From Acetivibrio mesophilus (GTDB taxonomy: Bacteria; Bacillota; Clostridia; Acetivibrionales; Acetivibrionaceae), in NCBI RefSeq assembly GCF_004102745.1, contig NZ_RLII01000017.1, forward strand, positions 1 to 64,000: a stretch of 64,000 nt of DNA, read 5' to 3'. The translations under genes and the position numbers were made by a program. Under the pieces are notes generated by a model. It worked only from the letters and a program-made list of their open reading frames with translations, did not search any database and was not told where the DNA came from. This document shows, in pieces, positions 26,301 to 35,580 of the stretch (positions are counted from its first letter, which is position 1; each line of letters opens with the position of its first letter).

Positions 26301-27730
26301 GTATTGTTGCCGAAGATGGTAGTTTGGTATTAAAGTTGTTCTACAAACGAAATAGTTATAATGTAACATGGAATGGCAATGGCGGGGATGTGGATACTAC
26401 CGGCGCAACCACTGGCAGTGTTAAGTACGGTGCGGCAATTGCCAGTCCAGTTAATAATCCTACAAAAACAGGATATAACTTTAGTGGATGGTCCGGATAT
26501 GCTGTAAACATGACCATGCCTGCAGAACATATCACATTTATTGCTAGTTGGACAGCAAAACAATACACCATTACTTTTGACAGTGACGGCGGCAGTGAAG
26601 TGGCAGCAATTACGCAGGATTACGGTACAGTAGTTAAAGCACCTACAGCACCAACTAAAGCAGGATTTAAATTTGTGGGCTGGCAGTTAAATGGAGAGAA
26701 TTATACCTTTACCACCATGTCTGCAGAGGATATCATATTAGTGGCTGTATGGGATGAGGTACCTACCTATACAGTAACCTTTGATGCCAACGGTGGTACG
26801 GTTGATCAAACCGACAAGTATGTATATGAAGGCGAGACTTATGGTGAGATGCCTGTTCCAACCAATGGTGATAAGTTCTTCCTTGGATGGTATACAGCAA
26901 AAAGTGGTGGAACTAAGGTCACCAGCGAAACAGTTGTTGAGCTTGCTGCTAATCATACCTTGTATGCTTGTTGGGCTGATACAGGTTTTACCGGAAGTGT
27001 TAATCCGAATTTGACAATTTATGTTGCCGGAGTAAAAGTAACTACTGAGAATATGAATGATATTCTTGGAGACGGTTCCGGAAGCGTGCAATTTGATCCT
27101 AATTCAACGGTTGTTACTACAAGCGGAAGTGTTTCTAATGCTGGTAATCTGTATCTTAACAACGCAACGATATCAGGAACAAGTTACTACTCATCAAATA
27201 ATGCAGCTATTTATACTTCACATTCCATGACTATTGTTAACAAAGGTAATAGTACTGTGACAAACACATTTGATGATCTTTATACAAGTAATAATGTTTA
27301 TGGTATCTATATAAGCGGCATTGCAAACATTAAAGGTTCCGGTACTTTGACTGTTACCAGCGGACAAGGAGGAAACAAATTTAACTGTGGTATTCGAACT
27401 GGCCTTTCGGGAGCTCACTTAACTATTACTGGAGTCAAAGTGGAAGTGTTTGCAGGTACTGCTGGAAGTAATGGCAGCAGCTATGGTGCGTGTGTTGGAC
27501 CACTAGATATGGAATATAAGCTATTTTTGAACGAAGCTACTTTGGAAGCTCATGGCTATGATAGCGCGGTATATTGTGGTGATCCTAATTTCCCTTATAC
27601 GGGCTTCCTTACAGCGGTTAATACCTATATTGGCGGTACCGACTACTATGGTACAGACGCAGAATCTATAACACAGACTGAAGAATATCAGTATCGGAAC
27701 TACAAGTATATATTTGCTACAGTTCAATAA
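20384..27730 (+). CDS. Giant S-layer-anchored repeat protein (SLH, InlB-type repeats)
   Basis: A 2448-residue secreted surface protein. Signal peptide about 1-25 (LPAEAMA). Three SLH domains (about 43-230; FIDVPQGSWYYDAV, FSDVASDAYYAPFV, ...) would bind secondary cell-wall polymer. Then come a Ser/Gly/Asn linker (250-285) and one InlB-like repeat. An unrecognised central region (about 370-1290) has long amphipathic beta strands. Next, alternating InlB/Flg_new repeats (TFDSNGGS...GYTFAGW...AEWT) and MucBP-like units (YTVEHYMERMNGSYPS) run from about 1290 to 2205. The Ser/Thr/Gly-rich C-terminus resembles a beta-helix. A perfect 636-bp period is visible in the DNA. Probably an adhesin or matrix protein. 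Confidence 0.9.
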   Translation: MKKRLIAIFILVTMLFTMLPAEAMAVMADKVNTAANTVQGKKYENPFIDVPQGSWYYDAVLYSRINGFFSGTSANTFNPDGTMTRGMFVTVLGQMAGVDETIYKGQSDFSDVASDAYYAPFVAWASKHGITAGVGNGKFDPDGIVTREQMAVFFVCYFEKFGVDFDTGANITTVPADLDTVSPWAREMVLKLWRTGLLAGDGTNFNPSGNASRAQAATLCMVTDKAVKVWYREPGVPSDRVSIDPKAEQKPETSDSSTENTGSESNTGDSSSGRNTGSSNNGSKTNYYKVTFMIDSTKEEKLYQKDILLSSLQGPGLLSGKVFLGWYYDAEYTNPVAGNDRLNSDITLYAKLTDGIALDEGGIPNFVSALDQKSSFTVAVKKADSAPIVGTDFKFRNITSPDKTPEGAVAEEDLANIESVKVEGGNGLWIISSANGGFIPGHTYQIELINDDVIYEDSAEAFEDLKAINGYDIAQVRFFNFSIEKDGTLNLKLDGGIKYIPVDKLSKADGMNLMEYAGLYLASTDEQGNTTYTASNGSGSFTYTGTEDIQVGDTVAVYSGTKPTERLPEKGTENKTNNGDVSYVKITDIDTSTYYYVAAEAEDVIFTPDVLPVDVDNGDGTTGWKEKGTSVVIDNSKLDFSDTKFEIVGLSAETTVDVGDFLVFYTGDFGDDNAQDIAYGEITKITSNEDGTTTITYKEVKEDKIMSAMDLYDEKQLSEAELTEVINKKKNEIQEIVEAQLMESNFFDEAGEYLAELALQTDEVREVFGDGLTLSNCTITYADGTPLGADELTLMGNIIDKDQKGKKPQVSFSISTKTAHFDPKVVGTGVRVEVAVAYEFKIQRKGNNNIMEVNLTAFFEQEFTFGFNVSGGAVWKWKWKIIPYISDYRLTGNLDIGTYTGIGITATAKLTQDKEPWGMPWPKSAREAAATKKIFSLSESIKELMEEIETVLPEEEATASGGLAEKYARFMEDANEEWVDLVSVSILDLRSAVDPLHILAFGLQVDFVVSANLNVAIGMTFQYENFKRHSFTLLVLSKKGENETIDLSTNGYQFDFYVMGTIGIRAGVRVKVTAGLFSTKLAAIGLQFETGAYARMWGYFYYHLENWKVKGVWQKNSGYSGALLVEIGAYLDVKFIAEALNGKYSYTPSIYTKEWPLWSAGQRENVYDFAYEDDPTFNILNVDTYTLPKTVFDMYWMDLKTGEIEDKIKNFDSNTAPKGDDEAYFIVELSNPAFSYNPVNNKITINTSSGAVTQSSEMKIIWKGTSLSTSSETLSRTIKLNWSNEANAGTIAFDSNGGSAVQMLRLLAGTALSGKMPAAPTKLGYTFAGWYTDKELNNAFTATTMPKGNTTLYAKWTPNDASYIVEHYQKTLDGQYVLVETDKTNKGKVDAQTSAAPKSYVGFTAQSIKQQTIAPDGSTRVAIYYDRNLYDLKYVYGNGSNDVALKVPYGAEIVKPSNPTKEGYSFAGWDADIPGTMPAKAMTFTAKWTASTNTRYAVKHYKQELNGEYVLEQVDGMFGTTGENTSAKARTYTGFTAKKFDQKTIMPDGSTVVEICYDRNTNSLSWNVNGGNSLTGEYTYGNVIYGTTIKLPDTPSRTGYSFVGWYKDEAMTSPLEDKATMPDVSLILHAKWKVNQYKITFDSSGGSTVAAITQDYGTVVKEPTAPTKAGYTFAGWKLNGADYTFTSMPAENITLIAEWTALSNIQYTVEHYMERMNGSYPSTPDETDHLYGSTGAVVSANAKGYTGFTYDPNVSGTISSGIVKEDGSLVLKLYYKRNSYNLSWDGNGGNVDTTGATTGSVKYGATIISPTNNPTKTGYTFKEWSGYDNNMTMPAKDITFTAEWKVNQYKITFDSNGGSAVAAITQDYGTAVNAPADPTKGGYVFAVWKLNGVDYTFTTMPAEDITLVAEWTIDINIPYTVEYYMEKLDGTYPSMPDDTDHLKGMTGAVVNANAKGYTGFTYDPNVSGTVSSGIVAEDGSLVLKLFYKRNSYNVTWNGNGGDVDTTGATTGSVKYGAAIASPVNNPTKTGYNFSGWSGYAVNMTMPAEHITFIASWTAKQYTITFDSDGGSEVAAITQDYGTVVKAPTAPTKAGFKFVGWQLNGENYTFTTMSAEDIILVAVWDEVPTYTVTFDANGGTVDQTDKYVYEGETYGEMPVPTNGDKFFLGWYTAKSGGTKVTSETVVELAANHTLYACWADTGFTGSVNPNLTIYVAGVKVTTENMNDILGDGSGSVQFDPNSTVVTTSGSVSNAGNLYLNNATISGTSYYSSNNAAIYTSHSMTIVNKGNSTVTNTFDDLYTSNNVYGIYISGIANIKGSGTLTVTSGQGGNKFNCGIRTGLSGAHLTITGVKVEVFAGTAGSNGSSYGACVGPLDMEYKLFLNEATLEAHGYDSAVYCGDPNFPYTGFLTAVNTYIGGTDYYGTDAESITQTEEYQYRNYKYIFATVQ
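25289..26760 (+). repeat. 636-bp tandem coding repeat in the surface protein
   Basis: The block beginning cagtataaaattactttcga occurs at 25289 and 25925, and a diverged form begins at 26561, exactly 636 bases (212 codons) apart each time. Each unit encodes one InlB-type plus one MucBP-type module. The third unit is partial. The copies are close enough to recombine, so repeat number may vary between strains. Confidence 0.9.
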
Positions 27731-27774
27731 AGCTTTAAATTGAGGCGGGGGAGACCCCGCCTTTTAAAGCTTTT
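27731..27774 (+). terminator. Terminator after the giant surface protein gene
   Basis: G/C-rich stem ggcgggg/ccccgcc nested within an outer stem (agctttaaa / tttaaagct), then cttttgg. It begins immediately after the stop codon. Confidence 0.85.
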
Positions 27775-27840
27775 GGTATGAAAAATACAGCAGAGAAGGA
27801 TTAAATGTTTACAGTTTTTTCTTACAGAAAGGATGAGTAC

Positions 27841-29244
27841 ATGAAAGTACGTGTATTTTTTGCAGCAATATTGGCAGTCATGCTTTTTACCGCACCTTCT
27901 TATGCTGCTGAGCCTGAATCGATACGCATAGCCGTCATTGATACTGGAATTTCCACCGTCGCAATAAGCGAAAAAAATTTGGATGAGGGATGCAACTATA
28001 TTTTGTCGGGTGCCACCACTGAAGACACTGTTGGCCATGGTACTGCTGTAGCAGCTATCATCGCAGGCAGCGAGGCTGCAGGTATTACCGGACTTTATCC
28101 TGAAGCTGTGCTGGTTCCTCTGGTCTATTACAGCAAAAACGGGAACGATGCAGCGGTAAAAGGCGACCTATCCATGCTGGCACAGATTATCCGGGATGCG
28201 GTGGATGTTTATGATTGCCGTATTATTAACATCAGTTCAGGAGCCCGGGTTGATACCCCTGATCTTCGGGATGCGGTAGCTTGGGCTGAGCAGAGAGGAG
28301 TGCTAGTGGTTTCCTGTGCTGGTAACGATGGTGACGGTACAGGCTATTATCCGGGGGCTTTTTCCACCGTTCTTTGCGCTGGAGCTGTCAATTCAACGGA
28401 AGATGGCTCGGCTCTCTTTTCCAACCGCCACAGCGGTGTGGATTTACTGGCACCGGGCATAAAGTTGAAAACTGCTAATCTCAAGGGGGAAGCTGTAACA
28501 GTAAATGGAACCAGTTACTCTACAGCTTGGGTCAGTGGTGCTGCGGCAGCTTTACTGGCTATCGACCCTACTTTAACTCCCTATCAGCTACGGCAGCTTT
28601 TGCGCAATACCGCCCGGGATATTTGTGATGAAGGCTATGATGAGGAATCCGGTTGGGGTGTTATGGATCTGGATGCTGCAATAGCAAAATTACGGGCTGA
28701 AAGCGGGAAACAGCTACCCTTTTCTGATGTATCAGAGGGTGCTTATTACAGACAAGCAGTAGAGTGGGCTTTGAAAAACGGAATAACCGGCGGTACCACT
28801 TCTACCACTTTTTCTCCGGATATGAGCTGTACTCGTGCTCAGACAGTTGCATTCCTATGGCGGTCTGCTGGATGTCCGGAACCGAGGCTTACAGAAAACC
28901 CCTTTATTGATGTAGCTGAAACCGATTATTTTTATAAAGCAGTTCTTTGGGCAGTAGAGAAGGAAATTACCTCTGGAACTTCGGACACAACTTTTAGTCC
29001 TAGTGAAGCTTGCAATGAGGCGCAGATTATAACTTTTCTATGGCGCTCCAAAAACTGTCCCGATCCAGCAGGGCGAAGTAGACTGGCAGCAGGACTTGGG
29101 GAACACTATTATACCGATGCGGTGGCTTGGGCGGATATCCATGGCTTCTTTGCCACCGCTCAAACCGACTTTATTCCAATGAGGGAAGCACCGCGGGCTC
29201 ATATTGTGGTGTACCTTTATCACAGTGTAGACGTTGGACATTGA
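27841..29244 (+). CDS. Secreted subtilisin-like protease with S-layer anchor
   Basis: A peptidase S8 family member of about 467 residues. ATG at 27841 is preferred because aaaggatgag precedes it and the protein then starts with a clean signal peptide (MKVRVFFAAILAVMLFTAPS). The catalytic triad is visible as AVIDTGIS (Asp), VGHGTAVAAIIAG (His) and NGTSYSTAWVSGAAA (Ser), with the oxyanion Asn in CAGNDGDG. No propeptide of usual size lies between signal and catalytic domain. Two clear SLH domains and a degenerate third follow (FSDVSEGAYYRQAV, FIDVAETDYFYKAV, YYTDAVAWADIHG). It should sit at the cell surface beside the giant SLH protein and may process it. The frame stays open beyond its TGA. Confidence 0.93.
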   Translation: MKVRVFFAAILAVMLFTAPSYAAEPESIRIAVIDTGISTVAISEKNLDEGCNYILSGATTEDTVGHGTAVAAIIAGSEAAGITGLYPEAVLVPLVYYSKNGNDAAVKGDLSMLAQIIRDAVDVYDCRIINISSGARVDTPDLRDAVAWAEQRGVLVVSCAGNDGDGTGYYPGAFSTVLCAGAVNSTEDGSALFSNRHSGVDLLAPGIKLKTANLKGEAVTVNGTSYSTAWVSGAAAALLAIDPTLTPYQLRQLLRNTARDICDEGYDEESGWGVMDLDAAIAKLRAESGKQLPFSDVSEGAYYRQAVEWALKNGITGGTTSTTFSPDMSCTRAQTVAFLWRSAGCPEPRLTENPFIDVAETDYFYKAVLWAVEKEITSGTSDTTFSPSEACNEAQIITFLWRSKNCPDPAGRSRLAAGLGEHYYTDAVAWADIHGFFATAQTDFIPMREAPRAHIVVYLYHSVDVGH

Positions 29245-29502
29245 GATAGCTGCAGTTCTGATAAGGATAGAAAAACAAATAAGGATAGTAGTAGCAATAT
29301 AGTAACCAATAAAACGGTACGAGCAATCACAATATCAGAAGAAAGCGCTGACAGATTAAATGATGATATGCCCGGGGCAAAAGGAACAAGTGATGGTTAT
29401 GTTCAAGGCTATTATTTTAAGATGCTATATTTATTTATTCTTTCGATGTTTTTTTATAAGATTCAACAAGTCCCACCACGTAGATGGGACTTGTTATTTT
29501 AG
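29245..29502 (+). other. In-frame open extension after the protease stop
   Basis: After the TGA at 29242-29244 the same frame continues for 85 codons to TAG at 29500. It encodes a Ser/Asn/Lys/Asp-rich hydrophilic stretch, a short hydrophobic segment (MLYLFILSMFF) and a tail through the hairpin. It may be a lost or readthrough C-terminus of the protease, or chance. Confidence 0.3.
29465..29500 (+). terminator. Terminator after the protease gene
   Basis: Arms aacaagtccca (29465-29475) and tgggacttgtt (29485-29495) pair perfectly over 11 bp, followed by atttta. Directly after it (29502-29525) lies a shortened copy of the 60-bp repeat (gcctc...ctcgagcttttattat). Confidence 0.8.
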
Positions 29503-29552
29503 CCTCTGTCTCGAGCTTTTATTATGTTTTTTCTTGCATGTTGATAGCAAAG

Positions 29553-30590
29553 TTATTCTTCCTCAAAAACACGAATAGTGACGGTTGCCCCAATTTCTCT
29601 TAATTCTGATTGAAGAGCTAATGCTTTTTCTTTGGTGATATTATCGGTAATAATTGATGGAGCATAATCTACAATTGCCTTGGCTTCTACCAATCCAAGC
29701 CCAGTATACTCTCTTATCTTTTTAATAAGCTTTACCTTTTCAGAGCCACAATGGGTTAATTCTACAATAACACGTGTGTCTGGAGGGTAATTTTCAAGCC
29801 CAGCGGTCTGATTAGTGGGGTTAGATGCATTTTCTGGCGTACTGCTCCCGGCTATATTTTCCACAACCTCATTGAAATCAGTTGGCTCCAACTCGTCTAC
29901 GATTCCTAATGCAATTAAGTTGCCACTTTCACCAACTTTAAATTCGCTGCCCTTTTTCATTGGGAATCTATGCATCATTTTGATATATGCAGTCACATAG
30001 CCATCAGCATCTGGAACATCGGAGGTTAAATATATATATGCACTTGAGTCGGTTTCATAAAAATAGCATGAACCTTGAATAATTTTATCTTTCAAGAAGG
30101 CTTCATCGGAAAACATTAGCTTTGCAGTGTATTGATTAATCGGTGGCATAATTCCTTTTGCTGTGAGAAATTGACCTGCTGCTACATCTTCTCTGGAAAG
30201 ATCACCTAGAAGAATACCTACCGTGTCACCGGCATTTGCCGTTTCGATCAGCTTGCGAAATTGCTCAATTCCGCCGACCGTTACTGTCTTTGTACCTTTT
30301 TCAATATCAAGCAATTCAATTTCGGCATTTTTTGATACAAAGCCCGATGCAATGGTTCCTGTTACCACCATGCCTCCTTCTATAATACTAAATGTGTCTT
30401 CTATCTCCATAAAGAAATCATCACTCACTAAAGAGGTATTATCTATAACTGTGGTGGGAGTGGGGGCAATTGTTGGAGTCGGCGTTGGCATTTCATTGCC
30501 TACTTCACCATCAGAACTTTTCTTATTGCAAGCAGTGGGTAGCAACGCTAATATGATAACCATTAAAAAAATCAGTATATTTCGTTTCAT
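29553..30590 (-). CDS. Lipoprotein with EF-Tu domain 2/3 and L7/L12 C-terminal domain
   Basis: 345 residues. ATG at 30590 is chosen because aaaggag lies 9 bases upstream and a lipoprotein signal ending PTAC (C21) follows. A Pro/Thr linker runs 35-48. Residues 60-148 closely follow EF-Tu domain 2 (FFMEIEDTFSI, GGMVVTGTIASG, GGIEQFRKLIETANAGDTVG, ILLGDLSRE). Residues 152-235 follow domain 3 (HRFPMKKGSEFKVGESG). There is no GTPase domain. After a linker, residues 273-341 match the ribosomal L7/L12 C-terminal domain (KVKLIKKIREYTGLGLVEAK, then AIVDYAP). Translation-factor modules on an exported lipoprotein have an unknown role; binding or adhesion is possible. Monocistronic. Confidence 0.85.
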   Translation of the reverse strand: MKRNILIFLMVIILALLPTACNKKSSDGEVGNEMPTPTPTIAPTPTTVIDNTSLVSDDFFMEIEDTFSIIEGGMVVTGTIASGFVSKNAEIELLDIEKGTKTVTVGGIEQFRKLIETANAGDTVGILLGDLSREDVAAGQFLTAKGIMPPINQYTAKLMFSDEAFLKDKIIQGSCYFYETDSSAYIYLTSDVPDADGYVTAYIKMMHRFPMKKGSEFKVGESGNLIALGIVDELEPTDFNEVVENIAGSSTPENASNPTNQTAGLENYPPDTRVIVELTHCGSEKVKLIKKIREYTGLGLVEAKAIVDYAPSIITDNITKEKALALQSELREIGATVTIRVFEEE

Positions 30591-30690
30591 CGACAGATAC
30601 TCCTTTTGTCTCATAATTTTTAGATAAATATTTGTTTTTTCATATTACCATAATAAATTTATTTCTTCAATAAGTTAATTTACTTTTGAG

Positions 30691-30722
30691 AATAGCCAGA
30701 GCAACCTAAAGCTTTGGCTATT
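30691..30722 (+). terminator. Hairpin in the divergent intergenic region
   Basis: Arms aatagccagagc (30691-30702) and gctttggctatt (30711-30722) pair over 12 positions with one G-U and an 8-base loop, followed by tctgtttgtt. It lies between the divergent lipoprotein and GH51 genes, so it is more likely a leader or leftover element than a working terminator. A TATAAT box for GH51 lies at 30777-30782, without a clear -35 box. Confidence 0.4.
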
Positions 30723-30825
30723 TCTGTTTGTTACAACATAATTAGAATTGGAAACTGTTGAATATTAGAAAGATGTTATAATAAAATGGAACGGATAAAA
30801 AATAATACCTGAGTACAACTTATAG

Positions 30826-32382
<1,557 letters not shown>

Positions 32383-32471
32383 CGAACACATATTTCAAAT
32401 ATCTGGGGAAAGGTTTTATCCTAGGGGAATGAGCCCATGGAAATCGTGAATGGAATGAGGTGATGATTAGT

Positions 32472-33353
32472 ATGAGAGAGGCCTTTTATCCATTAGATAA
32501 AGATGAGAACATTATATCAAAACCGACATTATATTTTTTTTATGAGAATTTAATATACTTTTTTTCAAGGGATTCAGCGATAGAGATTGTTAGCAAATAT
32601 GAAAAAGCAACGGATGAGTATTATGGCGGTATTTACAAAGATATAATATATTTATCTGAAAAAGAGCTACTAACAAGAATAAAAGACACTGATTCGGAAC
32701 TTGTTTTGCCATATATTTTTGTTTTTTTGTGGAATCAAAGACTGGGCATGATTTCTAAGGAAGCAAAACTGGAAATGGATTCACATTTAATTAATAGTCT
32801 TGTCTCAGATTTTGGAGAATACATTGTTGTAAAAATTTACATTATAATGACTCTATCGGGATATGCTGATGTTTATCTAAAAAAGCCATTAAATTATGAA
32901 TATTTCAACGGTAAGTATGAAAGTTATTTATCAATTATTGAAGATTTGATAGGCTTTTATACTAAACCTGGGTATAATGATGACGATTATTTTTCATTGT
33001 TGTGTGATTGCCTTTGCATAATGGGAGTTAAAAACATCAAAAAGCATGGGTTATATAACGAGGTAATAGCCCTAGTTGAATATGTATTGTTGAATTATGA
33101 ATTGGATGAAAGATTGCAGTGGCTATCTTATGAGAAATTTTTGCTGCTTATATATTCACTAAACTACAATACTGATGCTGTAATTAATTATTTAGAAAAG
33201 ATACTGGAAAAAGAACAGCCGGCAAGCATTTTAACTTTGGTGCTGAGTGTCAAACTTTTTGGGGAAAGGGTATTGAAGCTGTTTAAAAATAGAAATACAG
33301 ATTGCAGTTATTTTGGTGGAATTGATAATTTTTATAGGTTGGTTAATAATTAA
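32472..33353 (+). CDS. Unrecognised cytoplasmic protein
   Basis: About 293 residues, rich in Tyr, Leu, Ile and Glu, almost entirely alpha-helical in pattern, with no signal peptide, membrane segment or known motif. ATG at 32472 is favoured by gaggtg 9 bases before it; GTG at 32460 and ATG at 32463 are alternatives. The tail (FKNRNTDCSYFGGIDNFYRL) has no recognisable domain. It lies 90 bases after GH51 and before a 411-base gap, so it could be the second gene of the GH51 transcript. No function can be assigned. Confidence 0.75.
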   Translation: MREAFYPLDKDENIISKPTLYFFYENLIYFFSRDSAIEIVSKYEKATDEYYGGIYKDIIYLSEKELLTRIKDTDSELVLPYIFVFLWNQRLGMISKEAKLEMDSHLINSLVSDFGEYIVVKIYIIMTLSGYADVYLKKPLNYEYFNGKYESYLSIIEDLIGFYTKPGYNDDDYFSLLCDCLCIMGVKNIKKHGLYNEVIALVEYVLLNYELDERLQWLSYEKFLLLIYSLNYNTDAVINYLEKILEKEQPASILTLVLSVKLFGERVLKLFKNRNTDCSYFGGIDNFYRLVNN

Positions 33354-33764
33354 GAGCTATTTACTTTGATGCCATACAAATCCGCTATGTTGGCAGTAGC
33401 TTTAGATAGGTTAAGTCATATTGGTTGATTACAGAAAAAGAATATACTTAATTTTTATACCAATTATATATAATACATTTTTGTTTAGTGGAGATATGGA
33501 ATAACCTGTAAATACACTTTTAAACCTGTTTTGGACAAAAATAAGGCTACAGGGGAAATGGACAAATGCGTATCAATCATAAGCTCTTTTATTGTTGAAA
33601 TGGACAGTTAGAAGATGGGATATGGACGAAAATTGTGAAGCAAGCTAATAGATAAAGAGAAGATTGACGCCTTTTATAATAACAAATAAAATATTGCTAT
33701 TAGTAACAGGAAAATATTAAAGTATCTAAATACTAAACAAAGTGAATAGCATGGGTGAAAAAGG
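33354..33764. other. Intergenic region before the Bce-type operon
   Basis: 411 bases with no open frame of note. The regulator gene at 33765 has only a modest ribosome-binding site (gtgaaaaagga). No clear promoter or operator was seen. Confidence 0.5.
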
Positions 33765-34436
33765 ATGCATAAAATACTTATTATTGAGGACGATACGACA
33801 ATAGCTAACATAATTAAAGAACATCTGGCTTCTTGGGGGATGATAACCCGCTGCGTAACAGATTTTCAGAATGTACTTTCGGATTTTGCCGAGTTTTCTC
33901 CCCATCTGGTTCTTATAGATATATCACTGCCATTTTATAATGGGTATCATTGGTGCAGTGAGATTAGAAAGATATCTCAGGTACCGATTATCTTCATCTC
34001 TTCGGCATCGGATAATATGAATATTGTCATGGCCATAAATATGGGAGGGGATGATTTTATCGCCAAGCCCTTCGATTTGGCGGTTTTGGTGGCAAAGGTT
34101 CAGGCCCTCCTTCGGAGAACCTATGATTTTACCTATGGGACTGATATATTGGAGCACAAGGGAGTAATTTTAAATCTATTGGACTATTCCCTTATGTATC
34201 AAGGAAATAAACTGGATTTGACTAAGAACGAACATCGAATTTTACAAGTATTGCTTGAGCAAAGGGGCAAAGTGGTAAGTCGGGACACTTTAATGTATCG
34301 TCTATGGGAGACGGATGATTTTATAGATGAGAATACTTTGACCGTAAATATAGCAAGACTTAGAAAGAAACTTGCCAGTGTGGGGATAGAGGAGTTTATT
34401 ATTACAAAAAAAGGATTGGGTTATACGGTGGAATGA
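33765..34436 (+). CDS. OmpR-type response regulator (BceR-like)
   Basis: 223 residues. The receiver domain has the acidic residues in IIEDD (E8, D9, D10), phospho-acceptor D52 in VLIDISLP, and K in FIAKPFD. The winged-helix domain (about 125-223) shows LDLTKNEHRILQVLLEQRGK, VSRDTLMYRLW and TVNIARLRKKL. It is separated from the kinase gene by only one base. The arrangement (regulator, small kinase, ATPase, ten-helix permease) is that of BceRS-BceAB modules that sense and remove cell-wall-active peptides such as bacitracin. Confidence 0.93.
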   Translation: MHKILIIEDDTTIANIIKEHLASWGMITRCVTDFQNVLSDFAEFSPHLVLIDISLPFYNGYHWCSEIRKISQVPIIFISSASDNMNIVMAINMGGDDFIAKPFDLAVLVAKVQALLRRTYDFTYGTDILEHKGVILNLLDYSLMYQGNKLDLTKNEHRILQVLLEQRGKVVSRDTLMYRLWETDDFIDENTLTVNIARLRKKLASVGIEEFIITKKGLGYTVE

Positions 34437-34437
34437 C

Positions 34438-35421
34438 ATGGGGATACTATTGGCTTATTTGAAATCAAAAAGAAAATTGCTAATAATGCTTTTTATTTTT
34501 GTAATAATTTTTGCTGCAGTATTCTCTCTATATGATTTACCTATCGAGGCAGTAGGTTATGCGAGTCTACTATGCTTTGTTATTATGTTGATATTTGGGA
34601 TTTATGACTATATTATATTTTTAAAGAAGCATCTTAGGTTATCTGAACTTCAAGCAGATATTGCCATTTCAATAGATCAACTTCCGGCGGATGTGAATCA
34701 GATTGAACAGGACTACATGGCTTTAGTTCAAGCCTTATTTAATGATAAACAACAATATATGGCCAAAAGTGACAGGGAAAAAGCAGAAATGTTGGACTAT
34801 TACACCCTATGGGTTCATCAAATAAAGACACCAATTGCGGCCATGCGGCTAATTCTTCAGAGTGAAGAGACTCGGCAGTATCATGAACTACAGGATCAGC
34901 TATTTAAGATTGAGCAGTATGTAGAGATGGTTATGGCCTATCTTCGTCTCGGTAGCAACAGTACTGACTTCCTACTGAAAGAATACGATATGGAAGAGAT
35001 GGTAAAACAATCGGTGCGCAAATATGCACCGATGTTTATCCGTAAAAAAATCAGCGTAAGGCTGGGAAGACTAAAGTGCAAGGTATTAACCGATGAGAAA
35101 TGGCTTTGTTTTGCAATAGAGCAGATACTATCTAATGCTATTAAGTATACAAATGAAGGATATATCTTAATCGATTCAGAGAATGAGACCACATTGGTAA
35201 TTAGTGATACGGGAATCGGTATTGCTCCCGAGGATTTACCTCGCATTTGTGAAAAGGGCTTTACCGGCTATAACGGAAGAATTGACAAAAGGGCGTCAGG
35301 CATCGGTTTATATCTTACCAAGCAGATATTGACTAAGCTGGGACATCGGATCTCCTTTGAATCTGAAATTGGGAAAGGGACTACAGTTCGTATTGAAATG
35401 GGAACAAGTATCAAAGTATAG
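34438..35421 (+). CDS. Intramembrane-sensing histidine kinase (BceS-like)
   Basis: 327 residues. Two closely spaced membrane helices (about 13-31 and 39-62) with almost no outer loop, as in BceS kinases, which take their signal from the transporter rather than the ligand. Phospho-acceptor H127 lies in YYTLWVHQIKTPIAAM. The catalytic domain has EQILSNAIKYTNEG, VISDTGIGI and GYNGRIDKRASGIGLYLTKQ. Transcribed with the regulator one base upstream. 159 bases separate it from the transporter genes, leaving room for a separate regulated promoter. Confidence 0.94.
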   Translation: MGILLAYLKSKRKLLIMLFIFVIIFAAVFSLYDLPIEAVGYASLLCFVIMLIFGIYDYIIFLKKHLRLSELQADIAISIDQLPADVNQIEQDYMALVQALFNDKQQYMAKSDREKAEMLDYYTLWVHQIKTPIAAMRLILQSEETRQYHELQDQLFKIEQYVEMVMAYLRLGSNSTDFLLKEYDMEEMVKQSVRKYAPMFIRKKISVRLGRLKCKVLTDEKWLCFAIEQILSNAIKYTNEGYILIDSENETTLVISDTGIGIAPEDLPRICEKGFTGYNGRIDKRASGIGLYLTKQILTKLGHRISFESEIGKGTTVRIEMGTSIKV

Positions 35422-35580
35422 TATCATAAGACTTAATGCCGGATTCGGATAAAAAAGCCTGCCTTTAAAATATTGAAGCTTACAAAAAGGTAAGGAACGG
35501 ACTAATATTGTAAGGTAAATCGATGGAAGAAGGTATGCTATTGCCGCTAAAATAAGTGTAGAAGTTTTAAGGAGGTTGTT

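Noticed and set aside
25289-26760. CRISPR-like or satellite repeat
   Set aside because: The repeats are long (636 bp), coding and in frame within a surface protein; no short repeat-spacer pattern.
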